Shown: positions 8,984-16,520 of the stretch, piece after piece
Layout: each line of letters opens with the position of its first letter
Position numbering within the stretch: the first letter of the stretch is position 1
Assembly: GCA_023391895.1 (NCBI GenBank)
Contig: JAEWAC010000423.1
Span: 1 to 30,062, forward strand
DNA: 30,062 nucleotides
Direction: 5' to 3'
Source: Bacteroidota bacterium
GTDB taxonomy: Bacteria; Bacteroidota; Bacteroidia; Chitinophagales; Chitinophagaceae
The notes under the pieces: generated by a model
What the model was told of the DNA's origin: nothing
The model's database searches: none
The model's input: the letters and a program-made list of their open reading frames with translations, nothing else
Made by a program: the position numbers and the translations under genes

Positions 8984-9008
8984 ATCCCGACAAAGGAGGG
9001 ATCTCAGA
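8984..9008. repeat. 25-nt interspersed repeat, copy 1
   Basis: Begins ATCCCGACAAAGGAGGGAT and is identical at 24 of 25 positions to 22274-22298. The ATCCC and GGGAT ends can pair to a small hairpin. Confidence 0.75.
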
Positions 9009-9390
9009 AGTTACAGCCTTTCATGCGGCCTGATCCAAACATCGCCCAAATCAACAGCAGCCCTGGTGCTGTTGTCAGCCAATCCTCCCTGCACTCCTGC
9101 CTAACTGATATAGGGTTTTTAAGAAGTTTGTTTGGGATGATGTTGGGCCACCAAGGCACAAGGCTCAAAGGGAACACCAAGAAAAAGATGCTATTGGTGC
9201 GGGATATCCCAGCCTAAGGGCGCGATGACAATGACAGTGGCGAGTGTCCTTTCTTTATTGGAAAAGTTTTAGGAACAGATAACTTCTTCAAAAATCCATA
9301 CGGACATTTGAAGAAGTTGAATAGTTGAGTATGGGTTTTTGCAGAAGTTCACTGCTGTCATCTGTCATCTGTCAACTATAGTTGAAAAAC

Positions 9391-9478
9391 GTTCAAAAGC
9401 CCATACGTCCATTCCAATGCTGAATTGAAAACAACAACCTGGCCCCTGTCTCCTTCAGGAGAGGGGCTAGGGGTGAGG
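9391..9478. repeat. 88-nt composite repeat, copy 1
   Basis: Aligns without gaps to 22182-22269, with 74 of 88 positions identical by my hand count. The first 40 nt differ at one position only. The middle 20 nt are poorly conserved. The last 28 nt (TTCAGGAGAGGGG, then TAGGGGTGAGG) differ at two. The right end touches the DUF4403 stop codon. Confidence 0.85.
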
Positions 9479-10891
9479 TTAAAAGTTCATTTGTATTTCC
9501 GAAACCACCACGCTCAGGTTGCCGCTGCACTGGCTGCGCACCAGTAAATGCTCGGGCTGGGCGTATACACCGGTCAGCTTGATTGCCTCTACTTTTCCAT
9601 TGCCTCTAATGCCTTTGGTCCATTCTTTATTCAGCCAGGTGTTCATGGTAAGGGCGGCCGTATCGTAATAGCCGGAAAGGTCAATCGCCGTGTATTTTCT
9701 TATTTCGGCTACAATGCGTTTGTCAAACAGCCATTTGGCTGTTTTCAGCAGCCAGCTCCTGGTTTTGAGGTCATAGTCAAACTGCTGCAATTCTATCATT
9801 TGGGTAGCGGCATTATAAACGGGTTTGCCCGTAAAATAAACAGTGCCGTCAAAAGAGCCACCAAAAGCTACCTCGATGGCCATCTGGTTGCTGGGTAAAC
9901 TATACACTTTGCAGCTTTTAATAATCACATGATTTTTGATCAGGCCGTCCGACAAGTCAAACCGTTTGCCCTCCAGGTAGCCATTCACCACCTTGCTCAA
10001 CGAGTCGTATTGCAGGGCTGCTTCCAGGTGCAGGTTAAAGTTGTTGCGGCCGTTGCCGGTCGTCAGTTCCGGTACCGGCTGGCTAATAATATGGGGTTTA
10101 ATAAAAGTAACGGCCGGCGAAGCCGTGATACCCAGGTTGATATTTAAAAAGTCGTTTTGAGCCTTGATATTTTCCATGCGCAGCTTCTTGGGGTTCAGGC
10201 TAAGATAACCCAATTCAGGCAAGGCATACACTTCGCTCAGCTTATTCCACGCTTGCTGCAGGTACGGCTTTAAATTAATGGTGCCAACAGAATCCATGAT
10301 GGCTTTGGTAGAAAGATCGAGTTCTGCCTTCAGGCCTGTCATAACTGCAGCGGTAATGTCTTGTCCCCAAAAACAAACCGTACACTTGTTGAGCGGCCGG
10401 GGTTCGGTGCGGGCTATCTGCAGGTGCAACAGGTGGTTGGGCTGCAGTACAAACGAACTGGTAAACCCGATATCTACTTTTCGTTCGCCTTCGCTAAAGC
10501 CGCATTTGCATTCCGGTGTCCAGGGCGAAAGCACGGTGCCACCCACGCAGGCCCGGGTAGAGCCGATAATTTTATAAAAGCCGGTAAACTGGAGTTGGAA
10601 GGTAGCGCCGATGGCCTGTAACCGCAGCGGTGAACGCCGAAAGTAATATTTATAGCGGGTGGCGCAGTCGGCCTGCACCCAGCCGTCGGGATAGTGGGGC
10701 GATGTAAAGACCGTATCTACATTTCGTTCTGCCAGGGCATAGAGCGGTTTTAAAGCAATTTGTATGGGAATATTGATTTCCGACTCCGGCAGTATTTCTA
10801 TAGGTGCGGCACCATAGGAAGTGTCGGCAGTGGATTGCGACCATACTGACAGGAACGATAGACATACAATAAGAAGCAGGAGCCAACGCAT
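9479..10891 (-). CDS. DUF4403 family envelope protein
   Basis: 470 residues from ATG 10889-10891, which begins a good signal peptide (MRWLLLLIVCLSFLSVWSQS). The frame stays open 41 codons further upstream, but that part is not signal-like and would overlap dnaK. The mature part matches what I recall of DUF4403: an N-terminal INIPIQIALKPLYALAE, a Cys-containing centre (CVGGTVLSPWTPECKCGF, KCTVCFWGQ) and a long beta-rich C-terminal half ending in LLVRSQCSGNLSVVVSEIQM. The family resembles lipid-binding tubular folds by prediction, but its function is not established. The protein should be periplasmic or on the outer membrane. It is divergent from dnaK with 128 nt between the starts. The stop codon TAA abuts the 88-nt repeat. 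Confidence 0.8.
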   Translation of the reverse strand: MRWLLLLIVCLSFLSVWSQSTADTSYGAAPIEILPESEINIPIQIALKPLYALAERNVDTVFTSPHYPDGWVQADCATRYKYYFRRSPLRLQAIGATFQLQFTGFYKIIGSTRACVGGTVLSPWTPECKCGFSEGERKVDIGFTSSFVLQPNHLLHLQIARTEPRPLNKCTVCFWGQDITAAVMTGLKAELDLSTKAIMDSVGTINLKPYLQQAWNKLSEVYALPELGYLSLNPKKLRMENIKAQNDFLNINLGITASPAVTFIKPHIISQPVPELTTGNGRNNFNLHLEAALQYDSLSKVVNGYLEGKRFDLSDGLIKNHVIIKSCKVYSLPSNQMAIEVAFGGSFDGTVYFTGKPVYNAATQMIELQQFDYDLKTRSWLLKTAKWLFDKRIVAEIRKYTAIDLSGYYDTAALTMNTWLNKEWTKGIRGNGKVEAIKLTGVYAQPEHLLVRSQCSGNLSVVVSEIQMNF

Positions 10892-11019
10892 GAACAAGCT
10901 TTGACATGCAAAAACGCAATTTTTTTGCAATGCGTATATAGAATCTGCCAAAATTTCACATTGACAGGTAGCGGCACAATGATTGATGAACCAAATTGAA
11001 CTTAAATTTTTCAAATCAA

Positions 11020-12924
11020 ATGGGAAAAATAATTGGAATTGACCTGGGTACTACCAATAGCTGCGTGGCAGTTATGGAAGGCAATGAGCCGGTGGTAATT
11101 GCTAATGACGAGGGCCGTCGCACGACGCCTTCCGTAGTGGCTTTTTTAAAAAATGGGGAACGTAAAGTAGGTGACCCGGCCAAGCGCCAGGCCATTACCA
11201 ACCCGCACAACACCATCATGAGCGTGAAGCGTTTCATGGGTCGTCGATTTGACGAGGTGACAGAAGAGATCAGCCACTGGAGCTATAAAGTTACCAAAGG
11301 TGATAACAATACAGTTCGTATCGACATTGATGGTCGTTTATATACTCCGCAGGAAATTTCTGCCATGGTACTGCAGAAAATGAAGAAAACCGCAGAAGAT
11401 TACCTTGGACAGGAAGTAACCGATGCGGTGATTACCGTGCCGGCTTACTTTAACGATGCCCAGCGCCAGGCTACCAAAGAAGCCGGTGAAATTGCAGGGC
11501 TGAACGTTCGCCGTATTGTAAACGAACCAACCGCCGCAGCCCTGGCTTATGGCCTGGACAAAGGTGGCAAAGACCACCACATTGCAGTGTTTGACCTGGG
11601 TGGTGGTACGTTCGATATCTCTATCCTGGAGTTGGGTGATGGTGTCTTTGAAGTAAAATCTACCAACGGTGATACCCACCTGGGTGGTGACGACTTTGAC
11701 AAGGTGATCATGGACTGGCTGGCAGAAGAGTTCCGTAAAGACGAGAACGTAGACCTGCGTAAAGACCCGATGGCTTTGCAGCGCCTGAAAGAAGCCGCTG
11801 AAAAAGCAAAGATCGAGTTGTCTTCTTCCAGCGAAACAGAGATCAACCTGCCTTACATTACTGCTATTGACGGTGTGCCCAAGCACCTGGTAAAAAAACT
11901 GAGCCGTGCCAAATTTGAGCAACTGGCCGATAACCTTTTTGAACGTTGCCTGAAGCCCTGTGAGCAGGCGCTGAAAGATGCCGGATACCAGACTTCTCAG
12001 ATCGATGAAGTAATCCTGGTGGGTGGTTCTACCCGTATACCTAAAGTACAGGAAATTGTAGAGCGCTTCTTTGGTAAAAAACCACATAGAGGGGTAAACC
12101 CCGACGAGGTGGTAGCCATTGGTGCGGCTATACAAGGCGCGGTACTGACCGGTGAGGTAAAAGATGTCTTGCTGCTGGACGTTACACCGCTGAGTCTGGG
12201 TATTGAAACCATGGGTGGTGTAATGACCCGCTTGATTGAGTCCAACACGACCATTCCTACCAAAAAGTCGGAGGTGTTCTCTACTGCCAGCGACAACCAG
12301 CCGGGCGTACAGGTCCACGTACTGCAGGGCGAGCGTCCGATGGCTTCTCAAAACAAGAGCCTGGGTATGTTCAACCTGGATGGCATTCCTCCGGCACCGC
12401 GTGGCGTACCCCAGATTGAAGTCATCTTCGATATTGATGCCAACGGTATCCTGCACGTGACTGCTAAAGATAAAGGCACCGGTAAAGAACAAAAGATCCG
12501 CATTGAAGCCGGTAGCGGTTTAACCAAGGATGAGATTGAAAAAATGAAGGCGGAAGCCAAGGTCAATGAAGAAAGCGATAAGAAAGAAAAAGAAAAGGTG
12601 GAAAAGATCAACCAGGCCGACAGCCTGATCTTCCAGACCGAAAAGCAACTGAAAGAGTTTGGCGATAAGATCCCGGCTGATAAAAAAGCCCCGATTGAAA
12701 GTGCACTGAACCGCCTGAAAGAAGCCCATAAATCGCAGGATGTGGCCCAGATTGACGCTGCCGTTACTGAAATGAACAACGCCTGGACTGCAGCCAGTGA
12801 AGAGATCTACAAAGCTTCTCAAGGCCAGGGCCAGCCTGGTGATGCAACTGGACAAGGTCAGTCCAATACCGGTGCTGCCGGGTCGGAAAACGTGACCGAT
12901 GCCGAGTTTGAAGAAGTGAAGTAA
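11020..12924 (+). CDS. dnaK: Chaperone protein DnaK (Hsp70)
   Basis: ATP-dependent cytosolic chaperone that binds exposed hydrophobic peptides, working with DnaJ and GrpE (neither gene is in the window). The start MGKIIGIDLGTTNSCVAVME is diagnostic and fixes ATG 11020 over the in-frame ATG at 10996. The nucleotide-binding domain shows AVFDLGGGTFDISILE and VILVGGSTRIPKVQ. The linker and start of the substrate-binding domain are seen in DVTPLSLGIETMGGVMTRLI. The helical lid ends in a Gly/Gln-rich tail (QGQGQPGDATGQGQ) and the typical terminal EEVK. 634 residues, full length. No CIRCE element or clear TAnnTTTG box was found upstream. A strong terminator follows 51 nt after the stop codon. Confidence 0.98.
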   Translation: MGKIIGIDLGTTNSCVAVMEGNEPVVIANDEGRRTTPSVVAFLKNGERKVGDPAKRQAITNPHNTIMSVKRFMGRRFDEVTEEISHWSYKVTKGDNNTVRIDIDGRLYTPQEISAMVLQKMKKTAEDYLGQEVTDAVITVPAYFNDAQRQATKEAGEIAGLNVRRIVNEPTAAALAYGLDKGGKDHHIAVFDLGGGTFDISILELGDGVFEVKSTNGDTHLGGDDFDKVIMDWLAEEFRKDENVDLRKDPMALQRLKEAAEKAKIELSSSSETEINLPYITAIDGVPKHLVKKLSRAKFEQLADNLFERCLKPCEQALKDAGYQTSQIDEVILVGGSTRIPKVQEIVERFFGKKPHRGVNPDEVVAIGAAIQGAVLTGEVKDVLLLDVTPLSLGIETMGGVMTRLIESNTTIPTKKSEVFSTASDNQPGVQVHVLQGERPMASQNKSLGMFNLDGIPPAPRGVPQIEVIFDIDANGILHVTAKDKGTGKEQKIRIEAGSGLTKDEIEKMKAEAKVNEESDKKEKEKVEKINQADSLIFQTEKQLKEFGDKIPADKKAPIESALNRLKEAHKSQDVAQIDAAVTEMNNAWTAASEEIYKASQGQGQPGDATGQGQSNTGAAGSENVTDAEFEEVK

Positions 12925-12926
12925 GA

Positions 12927-12965
12927 CCGCGGCTTCAAAACTTAGAAAGATTTCCAAGATTTCTG
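12927..12965 (+). repeat. Possible degenerate 3'-flank repeat after dnaK
   Basis: Two bases after the dnaK stop codon comes CCGCGG, then AGATTTCCAAGATTTCTGA, and then the terminator. This resembles the better copies after the TraB-like, ndk and 51-codon genes, but the match is partial. Confidence 0.4.
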
Positions 12966-12975
12966 ATAAAGGTGT

Positions 12976-13010
12976 AAAAAAGTCCCACAGTTAAAGTGGG
13001 ACTTTTTTTA
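12976..13010 (+). terminator. Intrinsic terminator of dnaK
   Basis: A 13-bp perfect stem AAAAAAGTCCCAC (12976-12988) pairs with 12996-13008 around a 7-nt loop and continues into a T run. Confidence 0.9.
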
Positions 13011-13443
13011 TACCAGGGGCTTTCCCAGTGAAAAGCTGCGCCATGAAAAATTAAAAATGGAAAGTGAAAAAAAGCAGCATGGGGTTTTAAAGGGTTTGGG
13101 GCCCCTCTCTCGGTCCCTACCCGGTGGAGCGGGAGGCCAAGCAAAGGATATCAATACGGCTTTTGTAGTAACGTATAGGCTTTTGAATGTTTTTTCGGCT
13201 TTAGTTGACAGTTGATAGATGACAGTCGACAGCAGGGAAAGTCTTTCAAGCTCGGTCCTTCCTTCTGATCCCTCCCCGGTGGAGAGGACGTTCGAACAAT
13301 TGATTGCATTTCAGCTATCGAATGGACATATGGACTTTTGAACCTTTTTGAACTTTTGGTTAAAAGCATTTTTCATTCATTATTGCTTATTCATCACTCA
13401 TTATTTCTCATTCATCCAACCAAACTGCCCAAATCGTGGTTCA
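13011..13443. repeat. Repeat island C (no gene seen)
   Basis: About 430 nt between the dnaK terminator and the terminator of the 51-codon gene. It contains AAATTAAAAATGGAAAG words (13046-13070), two GC-rich CCCGGTGGAG blocks (13094-13140 and 13265-13288), a TATAGGCTTTTGAATG word (13173-13190), four in-phase heptads at 13204-13231, a diverged copy of part of the 88-nt repeat (13310-13343, inverted relative to copy 1), six heptads at 13373-13414 and the word CCCAAATCGTGGTTCAAAC at 13428-13446. The open frame at 13151-13369 (minus) runs through these repeats and resembles no protein. Confidence 0.7.
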
Positions 13444-13472
13444 AACAAAAACCCACTATAAAAGTGGGTTTA
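13444..13472 (-). terminator. Intrinsic terminator of the 51-codon membrane-protein gene
   Basis: A 9-bp stem AAACCCACT (13449-13457) pairs with AGTGGGTTT (13463-13471) around a 5-nt loop. On the minus strand it ends in GTTTTTG. It is 63 nt past the stop codon of the minus-strand small gene. Confidence 0.7.
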
Positions 13473-13497
13473 AGCAATAAAGTATAGGGAGAACAAA

Positions 13498-13534
13498 AGA
13501 ATCTTGTTAATCCAAATAATCCTTTAATCCGAGG
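13498..13534 (-). repeat. Stop-adjacent 3'-flank repeat, copy at the 51-codon gene
   Basis: Read on the minus strand, the bases right after the TAA stop are CCTCGGATTAAAGGATTA, followed by TTGGATTAACAAGATTCTTT. This closely parallels 21918-21958 and 22456-22486. Confidence 0.65.
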
Positions 13535-13690
13535 TTAGATGATGTCCATGGCCAGAACAAAAGAAGTCACCACAAAAGGAATGATCAATGTCAGCCATTC
13601 CCAATGACCATAAATGGCCATCAATAAAGCCACAGTTGAAATAACAAATATGATCCAGTATAAACCCCTTGAATTCTTTTTAACTTCCAT
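13535..13690 (-). CDS. Small membrane protein, 51 residues
   Basis: A short reverse-strand frame: ATG at 13688-13690, TAA at 13535-13537. It begins MEVKKNSRGLYWIIFVISTV and ends VTSFVLAMDII. There are two hydrophobic segments (WIIFVISTVALLMAIYG and WLTLIIPFVVTSFVLAM) separated by a short HWEWL turn, with a basic N-terminus, so an inner-membrane hairpin with both ends in the cytosol is likely. Support for a real gene: an exact -7 box TATTTTTG 16 nt upstream, a terminator downstream and sensible composition. I recall similar tiny proteins in Chitinophagaceae but know no function. Confidence 0.65.
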   Translation of the reverse strand: MEVKKNSRGLYWIIFVISTVALLMAIYGHWEWLTLIIPFVVTSFVLAMDII

Positions 13691-13706
13691 TGCTTGAAAA
13701 TTTTGG

Positions 13707-13714
13707 CAAAAATA
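13707..13714 (-). promoter_or_regulatory. -7 box for the 51-codon gene
   Basis: TATTTTTG on the minus strand, an exact TAnnTTTG match 16 nt before the start codon. No TTTG at the expected -33 position. Confidence 0.5.
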
Positions 13715-13769
13715 GGGGAGAAAGTTTAATATTGGAATGTAAGAATTCTGTTCGTCGGCCCGCTTTTAG

Positions 13770-13777
13770 TATTTTCG
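13770..13777 (+). promoter_or_regulatory. Possible -7 box for malQ
   Basis: TATTTTCG (7 of 8), with TCTG 19 nt upstream at 13747-13750, each one mismatch from consensus. The start codon is 58 nt downstream. Confidence 0.4.
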
Positions 13778-13782
13778 TTTAA

Positions 13783-13805
13783 TGTGTGGTTGTTACACAG
13801 TGTAA
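13783..13805. promoter_or_regulatory. Palindrome in the malQ leader (operator candidate)
   Basis: TTACAC-A-GTGTAA (13793-13805) is a perfect inverted repeat, overlapped by TGTGT/ACACA (13783-13787/13795-13799). A further CACTGTAA follows shortly before malQ. It sits between the proposed -7 box and the ATG, where a repressor or a leader structure could act. No regulator is identified. Confidence 0.3.
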
Positions 13806-13835
13806 GTTTTTTTTATCACTGTAAAAATTATTGGA

Positions 13836-16511
13836 ATGAAAGTAGATTTTTATTTGCGGTTTCATACAAAATTTGGACAGAGTCTTTCCATTGTTGGTAA
13901 TTTTTCAGGAGATGGTACGGAGCAGGTGCTGCCCATGAGTTTCCTGAGCGAAGATTTCTGGCACGCCTCTGTCCATATCGATACCAGTGCGGTGCAGGCC
14001 TTGCATTACCGTTATTTATTTACAACCGAAAACGCAGAAACCATTACCGAGGCGGAGCGCCACCGCAACATTCTGCTGCAGAAGCAGAAAAACAAAAGCC
14101 TGGTGGTTTACGACACCTGGAACGACGCCAGCAGCTTTGAAAACGCTTTTTATACAGCCCCGTTCAAGGAAGTACTGCTGCCGAAAACCAAATCCGTTAA
14201 AAACAAAAAAACACCTTCTTTCACCCATATATTCAAGGTAAAAGCGCCTTTGCTGCAGCACAACGAAATCGTTTGCTTGTTGGGACATAACGAAGGCTTA
14301 AGAACCTGGGATACGACCAATCCCATCAAACTGGAAAAAGTAGGCGACTGGTGGATGGCGCAGGTGGACCTTTCAGAAGCGGATTTTCCCATTGCTTATA
14401 AATACGGCATTTACAACACCAGAAAAGAAGCTTTTATACAGTACGAAGGCGGCGAGAACCGCCTGCTGCATGCCACTAAAGAAGGTCTGACCGTTTTGCA
14501 TGACGGCTTTATGCACCTGCCCAACAATACCTGGCGCGGGGCGGGCGTGGCCCTGCCGGTTTTTAGCTTAAGGTCCACTAACAGCTTTGGCATTGGCGAA
14601 TTTACAGACATCAAGCTGCTGGTGGACTGGGCCGTACGTACCGGCCTCAAACTGATACAACTGTTGCCCGTGAACGATACGACCGCTACTTTTTCGTGGG
14701 TGGATTCTTATCCTTACGCAGCCATTTCGGCCTTTGCCCTGCACCCCGCCTATATCAACCTGGGTAAAGTAGCCGGCAAAGAGCACAGCAAGGCGGTACA
14801 GCAGTTGAGCAAAAAACAAAAGCAGTTGAACCAATTGCCGGAGGTGGATTATGAAAAAGTGATGCAGTTGAAAATGGCCACGCTGAAGGAGCTGTACGAA
14901 CTGCAGCAAAATGCGTTTTTGAAAGAAGAAGCTTATCAGCAGTTTTTTGAAGAAAACAGCCACTGGCTGGTGCCTTATGCCGCCTTCTGTTATTTAAGAG
15001 ACAAAAACGGCACCGCAGAATTTTCCAAATGGAAAACCAATTCCGTCTACAACCAGGCAGAAATAGACCGGCTGGTGTCGCCCAAGAACAAAACCTTCCG
15101 GCATATAGCTTTTTATTATTTTGTACAGTACCACCTGCACCTGCAGCTGCAGGAAGCCACCAACTATGCCCATAAAAAAGGCGTGGTGGTAAAAGGTGAT
15201 ATTCCCATTGGCATATACCGCAACGGCTGCGATGCATGGACGGCGCCCGAGCTGTATAATATGGACCAGCAGGCCGGCGCACCGCCAGATGATTTTGCGG
15301 TCAAGGGTCAGAACTGGGGCTTCCCAACCTACAACTGGTACCGGATGGAGCAGAACCATTTTGACTGGTGGCGCAAACGCTTTCAGCAGATGAGCCATTA
15401 TTTCGACACCTTCCGCATTGATCATATCCTGGGCTTTTTCAGGATCTGGAGTATACCGGCCCACGCGGTGGAAGGTATCATGGGTGTTTTTGTTCCGGCT
15501 TTGCCCGTACACCTCAACGAATTTGGTGAAAGAGGCATCTGGTTTGAGTACGAACGTTTTTGCAAACCCTATATCACCGACTCTATTGTTGAGGAGTTTT
15601 TTGGCGATCAGGCTACATTTGTAAAAGAAAACTTTTTGCTGCCCAACAACAGGGGCGGGTACGACCTGCAGGAGCCGTACAATACCCAGAAAAAGGTGGA
15701 AGCTTTTTTTGCACCGCAGGCGGATACCGGGGAGCACCGCACCATCCAGCAGGGCCTGTATGATCTTATTTCCAATGTAATTTTATTTGAGCACGAAGGC
15801 TCCGATCAAAGAGAATTTCATTTCCGTATTTCCATTGAAACCACTACTTCTTTCCAGCACCTGGAGGATGCCGTCAAGCATAAAGTAAAAGAACTTTACA
15901 TCAATTACTTTTATCAACGGCAGGATGAATTCTGGAAAAAAGAAGCCCTGCGTAAGCTGCCCGCTTTGAAAGAAGCAACCAATATGCTCATTTGCGGTGA
16001 AGACCTAGGCATGGTGCCGCATTCGGTTCCGGAGGTCATGAAGCAACTGGGTATATTGAGTTTGGAAATTCAGCGCATGCCCAAAAATCCTTTGCTGGAG
16101 TTCTTTCATCCCCAGGATGCGCCTTACCTGTCGGTGGTAACACCTTCCACCCATGATATGAGTACCATCCGTGGCTGGTGGGAAGAAGACCGTGGCAGAA
16201 CCCAGAAGTTTTACCATACGGTTTTGAACGAAGGGGGTGAAGCACCTTACTTTTGCGAAGCCTGGATCAACCGTGCCATTGTACTGCAGCACTTGTATGC
16301 GCCGGCCATGTGGAGCATTTTTCAACTGCAGGACCTGCTGGGCATGAGCGAAACCCTGCGGCGGGATAAGCCCGCGGAGGAACGCATTAATAATCCGGCA
16401 AATCCCAGGCACTACTGGCGGTACCGTATGCACCTGACCTTGGAGGAGTTGCTGAAGGAAAATGCCTTTAATGATGAATTAAGAGATTACGTACAAAACA
16501 GCGGACGATAA
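13836..16511 (+). CDS. malQ: 4-alpha-glucanotransferase (GH77) with N-terminal CBM20 pair
   Basis: Transfers alpha-1,4-glucan segments between maltodextrins in the cytosol (amylomaltase). 891 residues, much longer than E. coli MalQ (694). The extra N-terminal part is two starch-binding CBM20-like domains: about 1-105 (VDFYLRFHTKFGQSLSIVGN) and about 125-235 (HIFKVKAPLLQHNEIVCLLG, LRTWDTTNPIKLEKVGDWW). This layout is that of plant DPE2 and Bacteroides MalQ. The GH77 core shows the nucleophile Asp529 in FRIDHILGFFRIW, the acid/base Glu722 in CGEDLGMVP and the third Asp774 in PSTHDMSTIRGWW. The GH77-specific insertions are consistent with a complete gene. The dipeptide epimerase begins 9 nt after the stop, so the two are probably co-transcribed. 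Together with glgB it indicates glycogen or maltodextrin turnover. Confidence 0.95.
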   Translation: MKVDFYLRFHTKFGQSLSIVGNFSGDGTEQVLPMSFLSEDFWHASVHIDTSAVQALHYRYLFTTENAETITEAERHRNILLQKQKNKSLVVYDTWNDASSFENAFYTAPFKEVLLPKTKSVKNKKTPSFTHIFKVKAPLLQHNEIVCLLGHNEGLRTWDTTNPIKLEKVGDWWMAQVDLSEADFPIAYKYGIYNTRKEAFIQYEGGENRLLHATKEGLTVLHDGFMHLPNNTWRGAGVALPVFSLRSTNSFGIGEFTDIKLLVDWAVRTGLKLIQLLPVNDTTATFSWVDSYPYAAISAFALHPAYINLGKVAGKEHSKAVQQLSKKQKQLNQLPEVDYEKVMQLKMATLKELYELQQNAFLKEEAYQQFFEENSHWLVPYAAFCYLRDKNGTAEFSKWKTNSVYNQAEIDRLVSPKNKTFRHIAFYYFVQYHLHLQLQEATNYAHKKGVVVKGDIPIGIYRNGCDAWTAPELYNMDQQAGAPPDDFAVKGQNWGFPTYNWYRMEQNHFDWWRKRFQQMSHYFDTFRIDHILGFFRIWSIPAHAVEGIMGVFVPALPVHLNEFGERGIWFEYERFCKPYITDSIVEEFFGDQATFVKENFLLPNNRGGYDLQEPYNTQKKVEAFFAPQADTGEHRTIQQGLYDLISNVILFEHEGSDQREFHFRISIETTTSFQHLEDAVKHKVKELYINYFYQRQDEFWKKEALRKLPALKEATNMLICGEDLGMVPHSVPEVMKQLGILSLEIQRMPKNPLLEFFHPQDAPYLSVVTPSTHDMSTIRGWWEEDRGRTQKFYHTVLNEGGEAPYFCEAWINRAIVLQHLYAPAMWSIFQLQDLLGMSETLRRDKPAEERINNPANPRHYWRYRMHLTLEELLKENAFNDELRDYVQNSGR

Positions 16512-16520
16512 ATACCCAAA

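Larger units (their letters stand above)
8766..9478. repeat. Repeat island B (no gene seen)
   Basis: About 710 nt between the convergent GtrA-like and DUF4403 genes, with no convincing gene. Contents in order: CGCAGATT words (8806-8836); four in-phase heptads at 8872-8899; the TATrGGnTTTTTnnAAGAAGTT word at 8919-8940, 9108-9130 and 9330-9350, and inverted at 9281-9300; a 25-nt element at 8984-9008; a rich run of TTGTGCCTTGG-type words on the minus strand (9148-9181); a 12-bp inverted repeat AACTTCTTCAAA/TTTGAAGAAGTT (9281-9292/9307-9318); heptads at 9355-9382; and an 88-nt composite repeat at 9391-9478 touching the DUF4403 stop codon. Confidence 0.75.

Noticed and set aside
9355..9382. CRISPR array
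   Set aside because: The repeats are contiguous 7-nt units without spacers, and no cas gene is present.
10892..11019. CIRCE or other heat-shock operator between DUF4403 and dnaK
   Set aside because: No TTAGCACTC/GAGTGCTAA-type inverted repeat; only a weak GCAAAAA/TTTTTGC symmetry at 10908-10928, in the DUF4403 leader.
11338..12492. 384-codon minus-strand frame inside dnaK
   Set aside because: Antisense to conserved DnaK sequence with no recognisable domain.
14994..15737. 247-codon minus-strand frame inside malQ
   Set aside because: Opposite the GH77 catalytic region; composition not protein-like.
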